Part shown: positions 35,396 through 44,042 of the stretch, in pieces
Layout: every line of letters begins with the position of its first letter
Position numbering within the stretch: the first letter of the stretch is position 1
Assembly (NCBI RefSeq): GCF_000719335.1
Contig: NZ_JOGB01000027.1
Span: forward strand, 1 to 64,000
Length of the DNA: 64,000 bases
Source: Streptomyces sp. NRRL S-87
GTDB taxonomy: Bacteria > Actinomycetota > Actinomycetes > Streptomycetales > Streptomycetaceae
Reading direction: 5' to 3'
The notes under the pieces: generated by a model
Seen by the model: only the letters and a program-made list of their open reading frames with translations
The model's database searches: none
Told to the model about the DNA's origin: nothing
Translations under genes and position numbers: made by a program

Positions 35396-35779
35396 TTACT
35401 TGACCTCGACCGAGGCGCCAGCGGCCTTGAGGGACTCGGCGGCCTTGTCAGCGGCCTCCTTGTTGACCTTCTCGAGGACCGGCTTCGGGGTGCCGTCGAC
35501 GAGGTCCTTGGCCTCCTTCAGGCCCAGGGAGGTCAGCTCACGCACGACCTTGATGACCTGGATCTTCTTGTCGCCGGCGCCGGTGAGGATGACGTCGAAC
35601 TCGTCCTTCTCCTCGACGGCCTCGGCCGGGGCGCCCGGGACACCGGCGGCAACGGCGACGGTGGCCGCGGCGGCGGTGACGTCGAACTTCTCCTCGAACG
35701 CCTTCACGAACTCGGAGAGCTCGATGAGGGTCATCTCCTCGAACTGCGCGAGCAGGTCTTCCTGAGACAGCTTCGCCAT
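35396..35779 (-). CDS. rplL: 50S ribosomal protein L7/L12
   Basis: L7/L12 forms the flexible stalk that recruits translation GTPases. The 127-residue protein from the ATG at 35779 has the dimerising N-terminal domain ([20 protein letters not shown]), an Ala/Pro-rich hinge ([14 protein letters not shown]) and the factor-binding C-terminal domain. It lies 112 bases after rplJ and before the attenuator. Confidence 0.99.
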   Translation of the reverse strand: MAKLSQEDLLAQFEEMTLIELSEFVKAFEEKFDVTAAAATVAVAAGVPGAPAEAVEEKDEFDVILTGAGDKKIQVIKVVRELTSLGLKEAKDLVDGTPKPVLEKVNKEAADKAAESLKAAGASVEVK

Positions 35780-35891
35780 GATGGGCGATCCTTCCACTAA
35801 TTCGGCTGGTGCCGAGATGTATCGAAAGGCGGGCGTAGTCGGCCCGCTACGACCCGCGCACTAGGCGGCGCGGATCAATGCGCGAGCCGAA

Positions 35892-36422
35892 TTACTCGGC
35901 ACCGCCCTGCTCGGCCGCCTTGGCGCGCAGCGCGTCCACGGTGCGGACGAGCTTCGACGGCAGCGCCTGGAAGAGCGAGGCAGTCTGGGACTGCTTGCCC
36001 TTGAACGCGCCGGCCAGCTTGCTGAGCAGAACCTCGCGGGACTCGAGGTCCGCAAGCTTCTTGATCTCGTCGGCGGACAGCGCCTTGCCGTCAAGGACAC
36101 CGCCCTTGATGACGAGCTTGGGGTTGTCCTTGGCGAAGTCACGCAGAGCCTTCGCCGACTCCACCGGGTCACCGGTGACGAAGGCGACCGCGGTCGAACC
36201 AGCGAGGTGCTCGTCCAGCGCGGAGATCCCGACCGAGTTGGCCGCAATCTTGGTCAGCGTGTTCTTCACCACGGCGTACTGGGCGTTCTCACCGAGCGAA
36301 CGACGCAGCGTCTTGAGCTGCGCGACGGTGAGACCCGTGTACTCGGTCAGCACAACGGCGCCCGAGCTGCGGAACATGTCCTCCAGCTCGGCTACCGCGG
36401 CAGCCTTGTCGGGCCTTGCCAT
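35892..36422 (-). CDS. rplJ: 50S ribosomal protein L10
   Basis: L10 anchors the L7/L12 dimers on 23S rRNA. The 176-residue protein begins [20 protein letters not shown] and carries the conserved [19 protein letters not shown]. The C-terminal helix binds L7/L12. In most bacteria an L10-L12 complex represses this operon by binding the leader; the 306-base leader here is long enough to carry that site. Confidence 0.98.
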   Translation of the reverse strand: MARPDKAAAVAELEDMFRSSGAVVLTEYTGLTVAQLKTLRRSLGENAQYAVVKNTLTKIAANSVGISALDEHLAGSTAVAFVTGDPVESAKALRDFAKDNPKLVIKGGVLDGKALSADEIKKLADLESREVLLSKLAGAFKGKQSQTASLFQALPSKLVRTVDALRAKAAEQGGAE

Positions 36423-36728
36423 AAGCGTCGGCCTCCTTCCGGGTGATGGGACCGCGCGGAAGGGGCATGTAAAACGAAACGCCCCGGCGCAGGGCGCACA
36501 GGGCGTGGCTCAACCTGATCGACGAGGATCCGGGAGCTTCTCTCCGGTGTCACCTGCGCGGGTCGTCCGCATTTCAGCGGATCCTTCGGCCGCCATGCCC
36601 GGGGGCAAGGCGACGACCAGCGGTCTTTGGCTTCCCGGAGACTGTACGTGAAGCGCCCGAGCCGAAGCAAATCGCCCCCCGCCGGGCCTGCGGGCGTCGC
36701 GGACCCGGCGGGGCGGCGGGGCGGCGGG
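36423..36728. other. rplJ leader region
   Basis: The gap holds the predicted rplJ promoter (36641-36670) and a leader of about 210 bases with a GC-rich hairpin potential around 36480-36515 (GCCCTGCGCCGGGGCG on the minus strand). This is the position of the L10-L12 binding leader known in other bacteria. I could not fold it, so the leader assignment is by position and not by structure. GGAAGGAGG lies just before the rplJ start. Confidence 0.5.
36641..36670 (-). promoter_or_regulatory. Predicted rplJ promoter
   Basis: On the minus strand TTGCTT (36665-36670) and TACAGT (36641-36646) are 18 bases apart. The lipoprotein gene upstream ends 59 bases before it, so the promoter separates rplJL from that gene. 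Confidence 0.55.
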
Positions 36729-37643
36729 TCAGCCCGCGGCGCCCGCGGACGCCGCGCCGGCCGTGGCGCCGGCCGTGGCCCCGCGCTTCTTCATCGCCTC
36801 GGAGAGGTCCACGACCTGGTCCGCCGGCGGAGCGCTGATCCGGACCGGCTCGTTCAGGCCCGTGAACTTCATCGTCAGGTCCATGGGGCCCTGCTGGGTC
36901 CGGCCCTGCACGCGCACCTGCTTGGTGTGGTCGCTGCCGTCGATCCACATGTCCATCTGCAGGCTGGTCACGCCCTGCTTCTCGAGCTGCTTGACCTGCG
37001 CCTCCTGGCGCTCCTTGGCCTCGGGCGTGGCGGCGGCGGCCGCCGCCGCTCGCATCTGGTCCAGGGTGACGGTGCCGGCCAGGTGCGTGGTGCGCTGCCC
37101 GTCCACGGTCTCCTCGCCGACCTTCTTCAGGTCCTTGGAGGCCCTGAGCGCGCCAGCCCGGTCCCCGGGGTTCTCGGCGCCCTGACCGGCGTTGGACAGG
37201 GCCTCCAGCTGCCCGGCGGCCTGCGGGTTCGCGGCCTTGAGGTCGAACTTGAGCCACTTGCCCTGGGCGCCCATGTACATCGCGCCGTCGAGGAGGCGGA
37301 TGTCGATCTTCTCGCCGGCCTTCCGCGGGTCGGCCATCACCATGGACATCGCCACCTGCGGCTTGAGCCGCATGGCCACCTCGCCGGAGATCGTCTGCCC
37401 GGCCGCGGTGCCCGACATGGTGTAGCGCAGGGAGGTGATTCCCTCCGACTTCTTCTGGACGCGCTCCAGGTAGGCGACCGGAGCCATGTCCCCCGCTCCC
37501 CCCGCCCCGGCCCGGCCGGCGGCCCGCGACGGCCGTACGGCCCCCGTGTCGGCCTTCTCGCCGTCGTCGCAGGCCGTGGCGCCGGCGGCCAGCAGGACGG
37601 CCGCCAGGACGGCGCCCACGGTTTTCCTGCGGTACTCCTTCAT
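36729..37643 (-). CDS. LppX/LprG-like lipoprotein
   Basis: The 304-residue protein starts at the ATG at 37643 (MKEYRRKTVGAVLAAVLLAA), with GGGGGAACG upstream. It has a lipoprotein signal ending GATAC, with the lipid-bearing Cys at about residue 25. The mature part alternates strands and helices with MSGTAAGQTISGEVAM and MDMWIDGSDHTKQVRV, typical of the LppX/LolA-like folds that carry lipids or sense the envelope in actinobacteria. The C-terminus is an Ala/Gly-rich tail (GATAGATAGAASAGAAG). It lies between rplA and rplJ in many streptomycetes. The cargo is unknown. Confidence 0.75.
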   Translation of the reverse strand: MKEYRRKTVGAVLAAVLLAAGATACDDGEKADTGAVRPSRAAGRAGAGGAGDMAPVAYLERVQKKSEGITSLRYTMSGTAAGQTISGEVAMRLKPQVAMSMVMADPRKAGEKIDIRLLDGAMYMGAQGKWLKFDLKAANPQAAGQLEALSNAGQGAENPGDRAGALRASKDLKKVGEETVDGQRTTHLAGTVTLDQMRAAAAAAATPEAKERQEAQVKQLEKQGVTSLQMDMWIDGSDHTKQVRVQGRTQQGPMDLTMKFTGLNEPVRISAPPADQVVDLSEAMKKRGATAGATAGAASAGAAG

Positions 37644-37712
37644 CGTTCCCCCACCCCTTTCGCAGCGGACGCTGCGTGATCTTGGTCTGCGCACCCGATG
37701 GTACGGACGCAC

Positions 37713-37755
37713 GAAGAGGCCCCCCACTCCCTTTTCGGGAGCGGGGGGCCTCTTC
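37713..37755 (-). terminator. Terminator after rplA
   Basis: GAAGAGGCCCCCC and GGGGGGCCTCTTC pair, and CTCCC/GGGAG extends the stem inward around a short loop. It lies 24 bases past the rplA stop and 70 bases before the lipoprotein start, so it ends the rplKA transcript. Confidence 0.9.
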
Positions 37756-37779
37756 ACGCCACAAAGCGAGCCGTCAGGC

Positions 37780-38502
37780 TCAGACCGCGGCCGGGTCCTC
37801 CTCGACGAGGAGGTTGCGGGTGCGGTTCGGGTCCAGCTGGATGCCGGGGCCCATCGTGGTGGCCAGGGCGGCCTTCTTCAGGTAGCGGCCCTTGGCGGCG
37901 GACGGCTTCAGACGGAGGATCTCCTCCAGGGCCGCGCCGTAGTTCTCGACCAGCTGCTCATCGGAGAAGGAGACCTTGCCGATGATGAAGTGCAGGTTCG
38001 AGTGCTTGTCGACGCGGAACTCGATCTTGCCGCCCTTGATGTCGGTGACAGCCTTCGCCACGTCCATCGTGACCGTGCCGGTCTTCGGGTTCGGCATCAG
38101 ACCACGCGGACCGAGCACGCGGCCGAGGCGGCCGACCTTGCCCATGAGGTCCGGGGTGGCGACGACGGCGTCGAAGTCCAGACGGCCCTTCGCCACCTCG
38201 TCGATCAGCTCGTCGGAGCCGACGATGTCGGCGCCAGCGGCTTCCGCGGCCGCAGCACGGTCACCGGTCGCGAAGACCAGGACCCGGGCGGTCTTGCCGG
38301 TGCCGTGCGGGAGGTTCACGGTGCCGCGGACCATCTGGTCGGCCTTGCGCGGGTCGACACCCAGGCGGAAGGCAACCTCGACGGTCGCGTCGAACTTGGT
38401 GGTGGAGGTCTCCTTGGCGAGACGGACGGCCTCGAGCGGGGCGTAGAGCTTGCCCGCCTCGACCTTGGCGTCCGCAGCGCGGAGGGACTTGCTGCGCTTC
38501 AC
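37780..38502 (-). CDS. rplA: 50S ribosomal protein L1
   Basis: L1 forms the mobile stalk at the E site and in many bacteria represses rplKA by binding the rplK leader. The 240-residue protein starts at GTG 38502 ([20 protein letters not shown]) after GGAGCAGAA. The conserved [19 protein letters not shown] and [20 protein letters not shown] lie in the RNA-binding domain. It follows rplK after 83 bases. Confidence 0.98.
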   Translation of the reverse strand: MKRSKSLRAADAKVEAGKLYAPLEAVRLAKETSTTKFDATVEVAFRLGVDPRKADQMVRGTVNLPHGTGKTARVLVFATGDRAAAAEAAGADIVGSDELIDEVAKGRLDFDAVVATPDLMGKVGRLGRVLGPRGLMPNPKTGTVTMDVAKAVTDIKGGKIEFRVDKHSNLHFIIGKVSFSDEQLVENYGAALEEILRLKPSAAKGRYLKKAALATTMGPGIQLDPNRTRNLLVEEDPAAV

Positions 38503-38585
38503 TTCTGCTCCTGTGTGTTCTTCAGGCGTGGAGTCGTGGTGCGGGCCAGCGCCGGCCCTACCACTGGGGGCGTACGAAGAGCTGA

Positions 38586-39020
38586 TCAGCCCTCGACCGT
38601 GATGCCCATGGAACGGGCGGTGCCGGCGATGATCTTCTCGGCGGCGTCCAGGTCGTTGGCGTTCAGGTCGGGCATCTTGGTGGTGGCGATCTCGCGGACC
38701 TGGTCGCGCGTCAGCTTGGCGACCTTGGTCTTGTGCGGCTCGCCGGAGCCCTTCTCCACACCAGCGGCCTTGAGGATCAGGCGCGCGGCCGGCGGGGTCT
38801 TGGTGACGAAGGTGAAGGAGCGGTCCTCGTAGACCGTGATCTCCACCGGCACGACCATGCCACGCTGCGACTCGGTCGCGGCGTTGTAGGCCTTGCAGAA
38901 CTCCATGATGTTGACGCCGTGCTGACCCAGCGCGGGGCCGACCGGCGGGGCCGGGTTGGCCGCACCGGCGTTGATCTGGAGCTTGATAAGCCCCGTGACC
39001 TTCTTCTTCTTGGGAGGCAT
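38586..39020 (-). CDS. rplK: 50S ribosomal protein L11
   Basis: L11 forms the GTPase-associated centre with 23S rRNA and is the target region of thiostrepton. The 144-residue protein begins [20 protein letters not shown], and the proline-rich N-terminal segment [19 protein letters not shown] is typical. It lies 181 bases after nusG, past two hairpins. Confidence 0.99.
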
Positions 39021-39083
39021 TGCTCTCTCCGGGTCCTAGTGAGAGTTTTCCAGCCGCCAACCGGTCATCCGGATGGAGGCATA

Positions 39084-39161
39084 CCGCACCACGATAACGG
39101 GTATCGGTGCGGGGCTTAAAACCGAGCAGGTCAGACCGCCCTCGACGGGCTGTCTGACCTG
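39084..39161 (-). other. Two hairpins in the nusG-rplK leader
   Basis: CAGGTCAGAC and GTCTGACCTG (39127-39161) form a 10-bp stem around a 15-base loop. CCGCACC...CGATA and TATCGGTGCGG (39084-39112) form a second with one bulge. The first may end nusG; the second lies in the rplK leader, where L1 represses in other bacteria. No direct evidence for L1 binding is visible. Confidence 0.6.
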
Positions 39162-39201
39162 ACCGGAAGCGTGTGGTCCGGAAGATCCGTCCCGAAGGGA
39201 C

Positions 39202-40131
39202 TCAGTTCTTCTGGATCTGGTCGAAGCTCAGCTCGACCGGGGTCTCGCGACCGAAGATCTCGACGAGGCCCTTGACCTTCTTCGAGTCGGGGTTGATCTC
39301 GTTGATGGTCGCCTGGAGCGTGGCGAACGGGCCGTCGGTGACGGTGACCGAGTCGCCGACCTCGAAGTCCAGGACCTCGATGGTGCGCTTGACGGCGGGG
39401 GCGGGCAGACCGGCCTCCTCCGCGGCGGCGCGCTCGGCCTTCTCCTTGGCCTCCGGGGCGAGCATCTTGACGATCTCGTCCAGGGTCAGCGGGTACGGGT
39501 CGTACGCGTTGCCGACGAAGCCGGTGACGCCCGGCGTGTTGCGGACGACGCCCCAGGACTCGTTCGTCAGGTCCATGCGGACGAGCACGTAGCCGGGCAG
39601 CTTGTTCTGCCGGACGTTCTTGCGCTCGCCGTTCTTGATCTGGACGATCTCTTCCTCGGGCACCTCGGCCTGGTAGATGAACTCCTCGACGTTCAGCGAG
39701 ACGGCACGCTGCTCGAGGTTCGCCTTCACGCGCTTCTCGTAGCCCGCGTAGGTGTGGATCACGTACCACTCGCCGGGCAGCGTACGGAGCTCCTCGCGGA
39801 GCGCCTGGATGGGGTCGACCGGCTCGGCGGGGGCGGCCGGGGCGGCCTCCTCCTCCTCCTCCCCCTCGGCGACCTCGGCGTCGACGTCGGCCTCGACGGC
39901 CTCGTCCTCGGCCACGACGGCCTCGTCCTCGAGCTCGGCCTCGGAGACGTCCCCGTCCTCGTCCTCGTCCTCGACGTGCAGGGCCGCTTCCTCGGCGGCT
40001 TCGCCGGCCTCTGCGGCGTCGGCGGCCTCGGCCTCGTCAGGGTCCACAGCGTCCGCCGCCTCGACGATGTCGAGCTCGTCCTCGACGGACTCGACGGAGT
40101 CGGGGCTCACGTTCAGGTTCGGGTCAGACAC
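39202..40131 (-). CDS. nusG: Transcription termination/antitermination protein NusG
   Basis: NusG binds RNA polymerase and, through its KOW domain, Rho or S10. The 309-residue protein starts at GTG 40131 ([20 protein letters not shown]). The first 120 or so residues are a highly acidic, Ala-rich extension seen in streptomycetes. The NGN domain follows ([20 protein letters not shown]), and the KOW domain lies at the C-terminus ([20 protein letters not shown]). It follows secE after 86 bases. Confidence 0.98.
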   Translation of the reverse strand: MSDPNLNVSPDSVESVEDELDIVEAADAVDPDEAEAADAAEAGEAAEEAALHVEDEDEDGDVSEAELEDEAVVAEDEAVEADVDAEVAEGEEEEEAAPAAPAEPVDPIQALREELRTLPGEWYVIHTYAGYEKRVKANLEQRAVSLNVEEFIYQAEVPEEEIVQIKNGERKNVRQNKLPGYVLVRMDLTNESWGVVRNTPGVTGFVGNAYDPYPLTLDEIVKMLAPEAKEKAERAAAEEAGLPAPAVKRTIEVLDFEVGDSVTVTDGPFATLQATINEINPDSKKVKGLVEIFGRETPVELSFDQIQKN

Positions 40132-40217
40132 GGTGGCTGCTTCTTCCTGGATACAAAGAGGGGTGGAACATGCGAAAACGGGCGGTCGCCTCATCAAGGC
40201 GCCGCCCTCCGCGGGGA

Positions 40218-40499
40218 TCAGCCGAAGACGTACTTGATGGCTTCCTGGAACCCATAGTCAATCACGGTAACCAGACCGATCATGATGGCAACGAAGACAA
40301 TCACCACAGTGGTGTACGTCGTCAGCTGGCTACGAGTCGGCCAGACAACCTTGCGGAGTTCCGCCACGACCTGGCGGTAGAAGAGCGCGAGGCGGCCCAG
40401 GGGGCCCTTCTTGCCGCGCTTGCCGCCCTTGCGGGCCTTCTTCTCGCGGGTCTCGTCCTCGGCATCAGGCATGTCGATGGAGCCCAGGGCGTCCGTCAC
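40218..40499 (-). CDS. secE: Preprotein translocase subunit SecE
   Basis: SecE clamps SecY. The 93-residue protein from GTG 40499 ([20 protein letters not shown]) has a charged cytosolic N-terminus, the conserved amphipathic helix with [16 protein letters not shown], and one membrane helix near the C-terminus. This is the short single-helix form of Gram-positive bacteria. It lies between tRNA-Trp and nusG, the usual actinobacterial order. Confidence 0.96.
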   Translation of the reverse strand: MTDALGSIDMPDAEDETREKKARKGGKRGKKGPLGRLALFYRQVVAELRKVVWPTRSQLTTYTTVVIVFVAIMIGLVTVIDYGFQEAIKYVFG

Positions 40500-40604
40500 G
40501 TCTCTCACCTGAATCCGGGTCATGGCCGTGCCGCGCCCGGTTGAGCCGCACGGCGGTGCATCGAAGTACGTACCTGCGCACACATCCGGCGAAGGAGTGT
40601 GGAG

Positions 40605-40677
40605 CAGGGCCGGAGGGACTCGAACCCCCAACCGCTGGTTTTGGAGACCAGTGCTCTACCAATTGAGCTACGACCCT
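40605..40677 (-). tRNA. trnW: tRNA-Trp (anticodon CCA)
   Basis: A 73-nt cloverleaf: acceptor arms AGGGTCG and CGGCCCT (one G-U pair), D arm AGCTCAATTGGTAGAGC, anticodon loop CTCCAAA with CCA, T arm GGGGGTTCGAGTCCC. The 3' CCA is not encoded. It lies just ahead of secE, as in other streptomycetes. Confidence 0.97.
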
Positions 40678-40998
40678 TTGTTGCGTCCCCCAACCTACCG
40701 CATCCGGCCGGGTGCACGGAGTGCCCGCCGTCGGAGCGGCCCGGTGAGGGCCAACGAGAGGTGAGTGTACGTGGTCTTGGTCGCCGCGTCGAACAGAAAG
40801 GGGCCGGACGTGGTCCGACGGTTGCCGCGCCCCGCTCCGCGGAGCCCGGCGGGGCCCGCCGGCCCCGGGTCCCGCAGGACTTTCGGGCCCCCTGCGGACC
40901 CGCCTTCGAAAGTCCGTCCGCAGGAGCGTCGGAAAGCGGTTCGTCCGCTGCTTGAAACGATGCCGCGCACCCTTGTGGCGTCTGGGACGATTGGCCCC
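40678..40998. other. Divergent region between tRNA-Trp and the aminotransferase gene
   Basis: In these 321 bases I see no gene. An inverted repeat GGACTTTCG (40877-40885) and CGAAAGTCC (40907-40915) lies about 85 bases before the aminotransferase start, flanked by CCGCAGG/CCTGCGG-like arms. The region must hold the tRNA-Trp promoter and the plus-strand promoter. I find no -35/-10 pair I can support. Confidence 0.45.
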
Positions 40999-42225
40999 AT
41001 GACCTCTGCAACGCCTTCTTCCGAGCGCCGCGTCTCCGCCCGCATCGGCGCCATCTCCGAGTCCGCCACGCTCGCCGTCGACGCCAAGGCCAAGGCCCTC
41101 AAGGCCGCCGGGCGCCCGGTCATCGGCTTCGGCGCCGGCGAGCCCGACTTCCCGACGCCCGACTACATCGTCGAGGCCGCGGTCGAGGCCTGCCGCGACC
41201 CCAAGTTCCACCGCTACACGCCGGCCGGCGGCCTGCCCGAGCTGAAGAAGGCCATCGCCGAGAAGACCCGGCGCGACTCCGGCTACGAGGTCGAGGCGTC
41301 CCAGGTCCTCGTCACCAACGGCGGCAAGCAGGCGATCTACAACGCCTTCGCGGCGATCCTGGACCCGGGTGACGAGGTCATCGTCCCGGCCCCGTACTGG
41401 ACCACGTACCCCGAGTCGATCAAGCTCGCGGGCGGCGTCCCGGTCGAGGTCGTCGCCGACGAGACCACCGGCTACCGCGTCAGCGTGGAGCAGCTGGAGG
41501 CCGCGCGCACCGAGCGCACCAAGGTCGTCCTGTTCGTGTCGCCGTCGAACCCCACCGGCGCCGTGTACAGCGAGGAGGACACCCGCGCGATCGGCGAGTG
41601 GGCCGCCGAGCACGGCCTGTGGGTCATGACGGACGAGATCTACGAGCACCTCGTCTACGGCGACGCGAAGTTCACCTCGCTGCCGGTGGTCGTGCCGGCG
41701 CTGCGCGACAAGTGCATCGTCGTCAACGGCGTGGCCAAGACGTACGCCATGACGGGCTGGCGCGTCGGGTGGGTCATCGGCCCGCAGGACGTCATCAAGG
41801 CCGCGACCAACCTGCAGTCGCACGCCACGTCCAACGTGTCCAACGTGGCGCAGGTCGCCGCCATCGCCGCCGTCTCGGGCGACCTGGACGCCGTCGCGGA
41901 GATGCGCAAGGCCTTCGACCGCCGCCGCCAGCTGATGGTCAAGATGCTCAACGACATCGAGGGCGTGTACTGCCCGACCCCCGAGGGCGCCTTCTACGCG
42001 TACCCGTCGGTCAAGGGCCTGCTCGGCAAGGAGATCCGCGGCAAGCGCCCGCAGAGCTCCGTCGAGCTCGCCGCCCTGATCCTGGACGAGGCCGAGGTCG
42101 CGGTCGTCCCGGGCGAGGCCTTCGGCACCCCAGGCTACCTGCGCCTGTCGTACGCGCTCGGCGACGAGGACCTGGTCGAGGGCGTCTCCCGCATCCAGAA
42201 GCTCCTGGGCGAGGCCAAGGCCTGA
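40999..42225 (+). CDS. aspC: Pyridoxal-phosphate aspartate aminotransferase
   Basis: This class I aminotransferase interconverts aspartate and oxaloacetate, or related amino acids. The 408-residue protein from the ATG at 40999 has [14 protein letters not shown] near the N-terminus, the tyrosine and proline motif [14 protein letters not shown] region ([17 protein letters not shown]), [14 protein letters not shown], and the lysine that binds PLP in [16 protein letters not shown]. It is divergent from tRNA-Trp and followed by a good hairpin. The substrate cannot be settled from sequence. Confidence 0.92.
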   Translation: MTSATPSSERRVSARIGAISESATLAVDAKAKALKAAGRPVIGFGAGEPDFPTPDYIVEAAVEACRDPKFHRYTPAGGLPELKKAIAEKTRRDSGYEVEASQVLVTNGGKQAIYNAFAAILDPGDEVIVPAPYWTTYPESIKLAGGVPVEVVADETTGYRVSVEQLEAARTERTKVVLFVSPSNPTGAVYSEEDTRAIGEWAAEHGLWVMTDEIYEHLVYGDAKFTSLPVVVPALRDKCIVVNGVAKTYAMTGWRVGWVIGPQDVIKAATNLQSHATSNVSNVAQVAAIAAVSGDLDAVAEMRKAFDRRRQLMVKMLNDIEGVYCPTPEGAFYAYPSVKGLLGKEIRGKRPQSSVELAALILDEAEVAVVPGEAFGTPGYLRLSYALGDEDLVEGVSRIQKLLGEAKA

Positions 42226-42243
42226 CGCACTCCTTCGAGACAC

Positions 42244-42272
42244 GGCGGGGCTGGAGCTTCTCCAGCCCCGCC
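42244..42272 (+). terminator. Terminator after the aminotransferase gene
   Basis: GGCGGGGCTGGAG and CTCCAGCCCCGCC are a perfect 13-bp stem with a 3-base loop, 18 bases after the stop. A second hairpin (GGGGGC/GCCCCC) follows at about 42295-42310. The bases just after (CCGGCGTTCGAGGCGC) resemble the short dispersed repeats common past streptomycete genes. Confidence 0.85.
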
Positions 42273-42449
42273 GGCGTTCGAGGCGCACGGGTCCGGGGGC
42301 GGAGCCCCCGGTTTCGGAACGGGCCGGGGAGGGGACCAGCGCCACAGGCACCTCCGCCCCGGCCCGCGGGAGCCGGTAGCGCGTTCGGGGACGTCCCCGA
42401 ATCGGGAAACCCCCTCCCGCCGAGCGCAGCGGTACGGCAGGATCACCAA

Positions 42450-43472
42450 ATGGAGCACGCACGCGATCTCACGCTTCTGCCGAAGACCCACCTGCACCTG
42501 CACTTCACCGGTTCCATGCGCCCCTCGACGCTGCTGGAGCTCGCCGACAAGTACGGCGTCCGGCTCCCCGACGCGCTGACCGCCGGCGAGCCGCCCAAGC
42601 TCCGCGCCACCGACGAGCGCGGCTGGTTCCGCTTCCAGCGCCTCTACGACGCCGCCCGCTCGTGCCTGCGCCGTCCCGAGGACATCCAGCGCCTGGTCCG
42701 CGAGGCAGCCGAGGAGGACGTCCGCGACGGCAGCGGCTGGTTGGAGATCCAGGTCGACCCCACCTCGTACGCCCCCCACCTCGGCGGACTGATCCCGGCC
42801 GTGGAGGTCATCCTCGACGCGGTGGATTCCGCTTCGCGGGACACCGGCCTCGGGATCCGGGTGCTGATCGCCGCCAACCGCATGAAGCACCCCCTCGACG
42901 CCCGCACCCTGGCCCGCCTGGCCGTCCGGTACGCCGACCGCGGCGTCGTCGGCTTCGGGCTCTCCAACGACGAGCGGCGCGGCATGGCCCGCGACTTCGA
43001 CCGGGCCTTCGCGATCGCCCGTGAGGGCGGTCTGCTGGCGGCCCCGCACGGCGGCGAGCTGACCGGCCCGGCGTCCGTCCGGGACTGCCTGGACGACCTG
43101 CACGCGGCGCGCATCGGGCACGGCGTACGGGCCGCGGAGGACCCGCGGCTGCTGGAGCGGCTGGCGGACCGGCAGGTGACATGCGAGGTGTGCCCGGCGT
43201 CGAACGTGGCCCTGGGCGTGTACGAGAAGCCCGAGGACGTGCCGCTGCGCACGCTGTTCGAGGCGGGCGTGCCGATGGCCCTGGGGGCGGACGACCCGCT
43301 GCTGTTCGGTTCGCGGCTGGCGGCCCAGTACGAGATCGCCCGGACGCACCACGGGTTCACCGACGCGGAGCTGGCGGAGCTGGCCCGTCAGTCGGTGCGC
43401 GGCTCGGCGGCGCCGGCGGACGTCCGGGCGAAGCTGCTGGCGGGGATCGACGACTGGCTGACGGCGCCCTGA
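42450..43472 (+). CDS. add: Adenosine deaminase family protein
   Basis: The family hydrolyses adenosine to inosine. The 340-residue protein from the ATG at 42450 has a TIM-barrel pattern with HLHLHFTGSMRP at residues about 14-25, HGGE (usual family: HAGE), IGHGVRA and the metal-site Asp pair in LGADDPLLF. The HLHFTG in place of HLHLDG or HVHLDG suggests a variant subgroup found in actinobacteria. CAGGA lies before the start. The last 85 bases overlap the antisense gene at 43388-44026. Confidence 0.9.
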   Translation: MEHARDLTLLPKTHLHLHFTGSMRPSTLLELADKYGVRLPDALTAGEPPKLRATDERGWFRFQRLYDAARSCLRRPEDIQRLVREAAEEDVRDGSGWLEIQVDPTSYAPHLGGLIPAVEVILDAVDSASRDTGLGIRVLIAANRMKHPLDARTLARLAVRYADRGVVGFGLSNDERRGMARDFDRAFAIAREGGLLAAPHGGELTGPASVRDCLDDLHAARIGHGVRAAEDPRLLERLADRQVTCEVCPASNVALGVYEKPEDVPLRTLFEAGVPMALGADDPLLFGSRLAAQYEIARTHHGFTDAELAELARQSVRGSAAPADVRAKLLAGIDDWLTAP

Positions 43473-44026
43473 GCCGGGACGGCGCCCCCGCCCCGGCCGT
43501 CCTCGGCCACGCCCGGGCCCACCTCGGTCGCGCCCGGGCCCTCCTCGGTCGCGCCGTCGCCCGCGACGCCGGCCGCCGCGTCGCCCGGGACGCCGCCCGC
43601 GCCGGGGGCCGGAGCCCACGTGAGCCGCAGGTCCCCGTCGTGGCAGTCGCAGATCACCCGGCCGCCCGGGAAGACCACGTCGAGGCGGCTGCGCCCGGTC
43701 TCCGGCAGCGCGAACTCCGCGACCGAGACCACGGGCCGGCCCAGGCACCTCAGGAACGGGTGGTCGCCGAGGTCCTCGCCGACCTCGATGCGCCCCCACT
43801 CCCCCATGTCGTAGGGCTCGTGGGGTGCCGCGTGCTCGACGATCAGGCAGTGGTCCGACCCGGTGGTGATCCGGGTCGTCTCGCCCTCGCCGTCGGTCAG
43901 CCAGACGTCCAGCGGCGCCTCGGAGCGCTCTCCGTCGGCGCTGTGCCAGGAGGCCGTGACGCGCCGGAGCGTGCGCCCGACCAGGCGCGTGGGGTCCGCG
44001 CCGGACCCGTGCAGCGGACAGCGCAT
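43388..44026 (-). CDS. Conserved hypothetical protein with variable tail
   Basis: I do not recognise the family. The first 140 residues (MRCPLHGSGADPTRLVGRTL to GDLRLTWAPAPGAG) look like a compact beta-rich domain with CDCHDGD near its end. The remaining 70 residues are low complexity (GATEEGPGATEVGPGVAEDG) and come from a 21-bp tandem repeat at 43501-43563. The tail runs 85 bases into the 3' end of add on the other strand, so the real protein may originally have ended earlier. The start is ATG at 44026. Confidence 0.65.
   Translation of the reverse strand: MRCPLHGSGADPTRLVGRTLRRVTASWHSADGERSEAPLDVWLTDGEGETTRITTGSDHCLIVEHAAPHEPYDMGEWGRIEVGEDLGDHPFLRCLGRPVVSVAEFALPETGRSRLDVVFPGGRVICDCHDGDLRLTWAPAPGAGGVPGDAAAGVAGDGATEEGPGATEVGPGVAEDGRGGGAVPAQGAVSQSSIPASSFARTSAGAAEPRTD
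43501..43563. repeat. 21-bp tandem repeat inside the hypothetical gene tail
   Basis: Three copies of a 21-bp unit start CCTCGG at 43501, 43522 and 43543; the first two differ by three bases and the third diverges after 12. On the minus strand they code for a seven-residue repeat with the pattern EVGPG. They lie in the space between the stops of add and the hypothetical core. Confidence 0.7.
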
Positions 44027-44042
44027 CGGTGGCGGGGACCTG

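Noticed and set aside
40605..40677. tRNA-Trp as an integration (att) site
   Set aside because: No integrase gene and no repeated tRNA end is visible near it; flanking genes are the normal secE and aspC.
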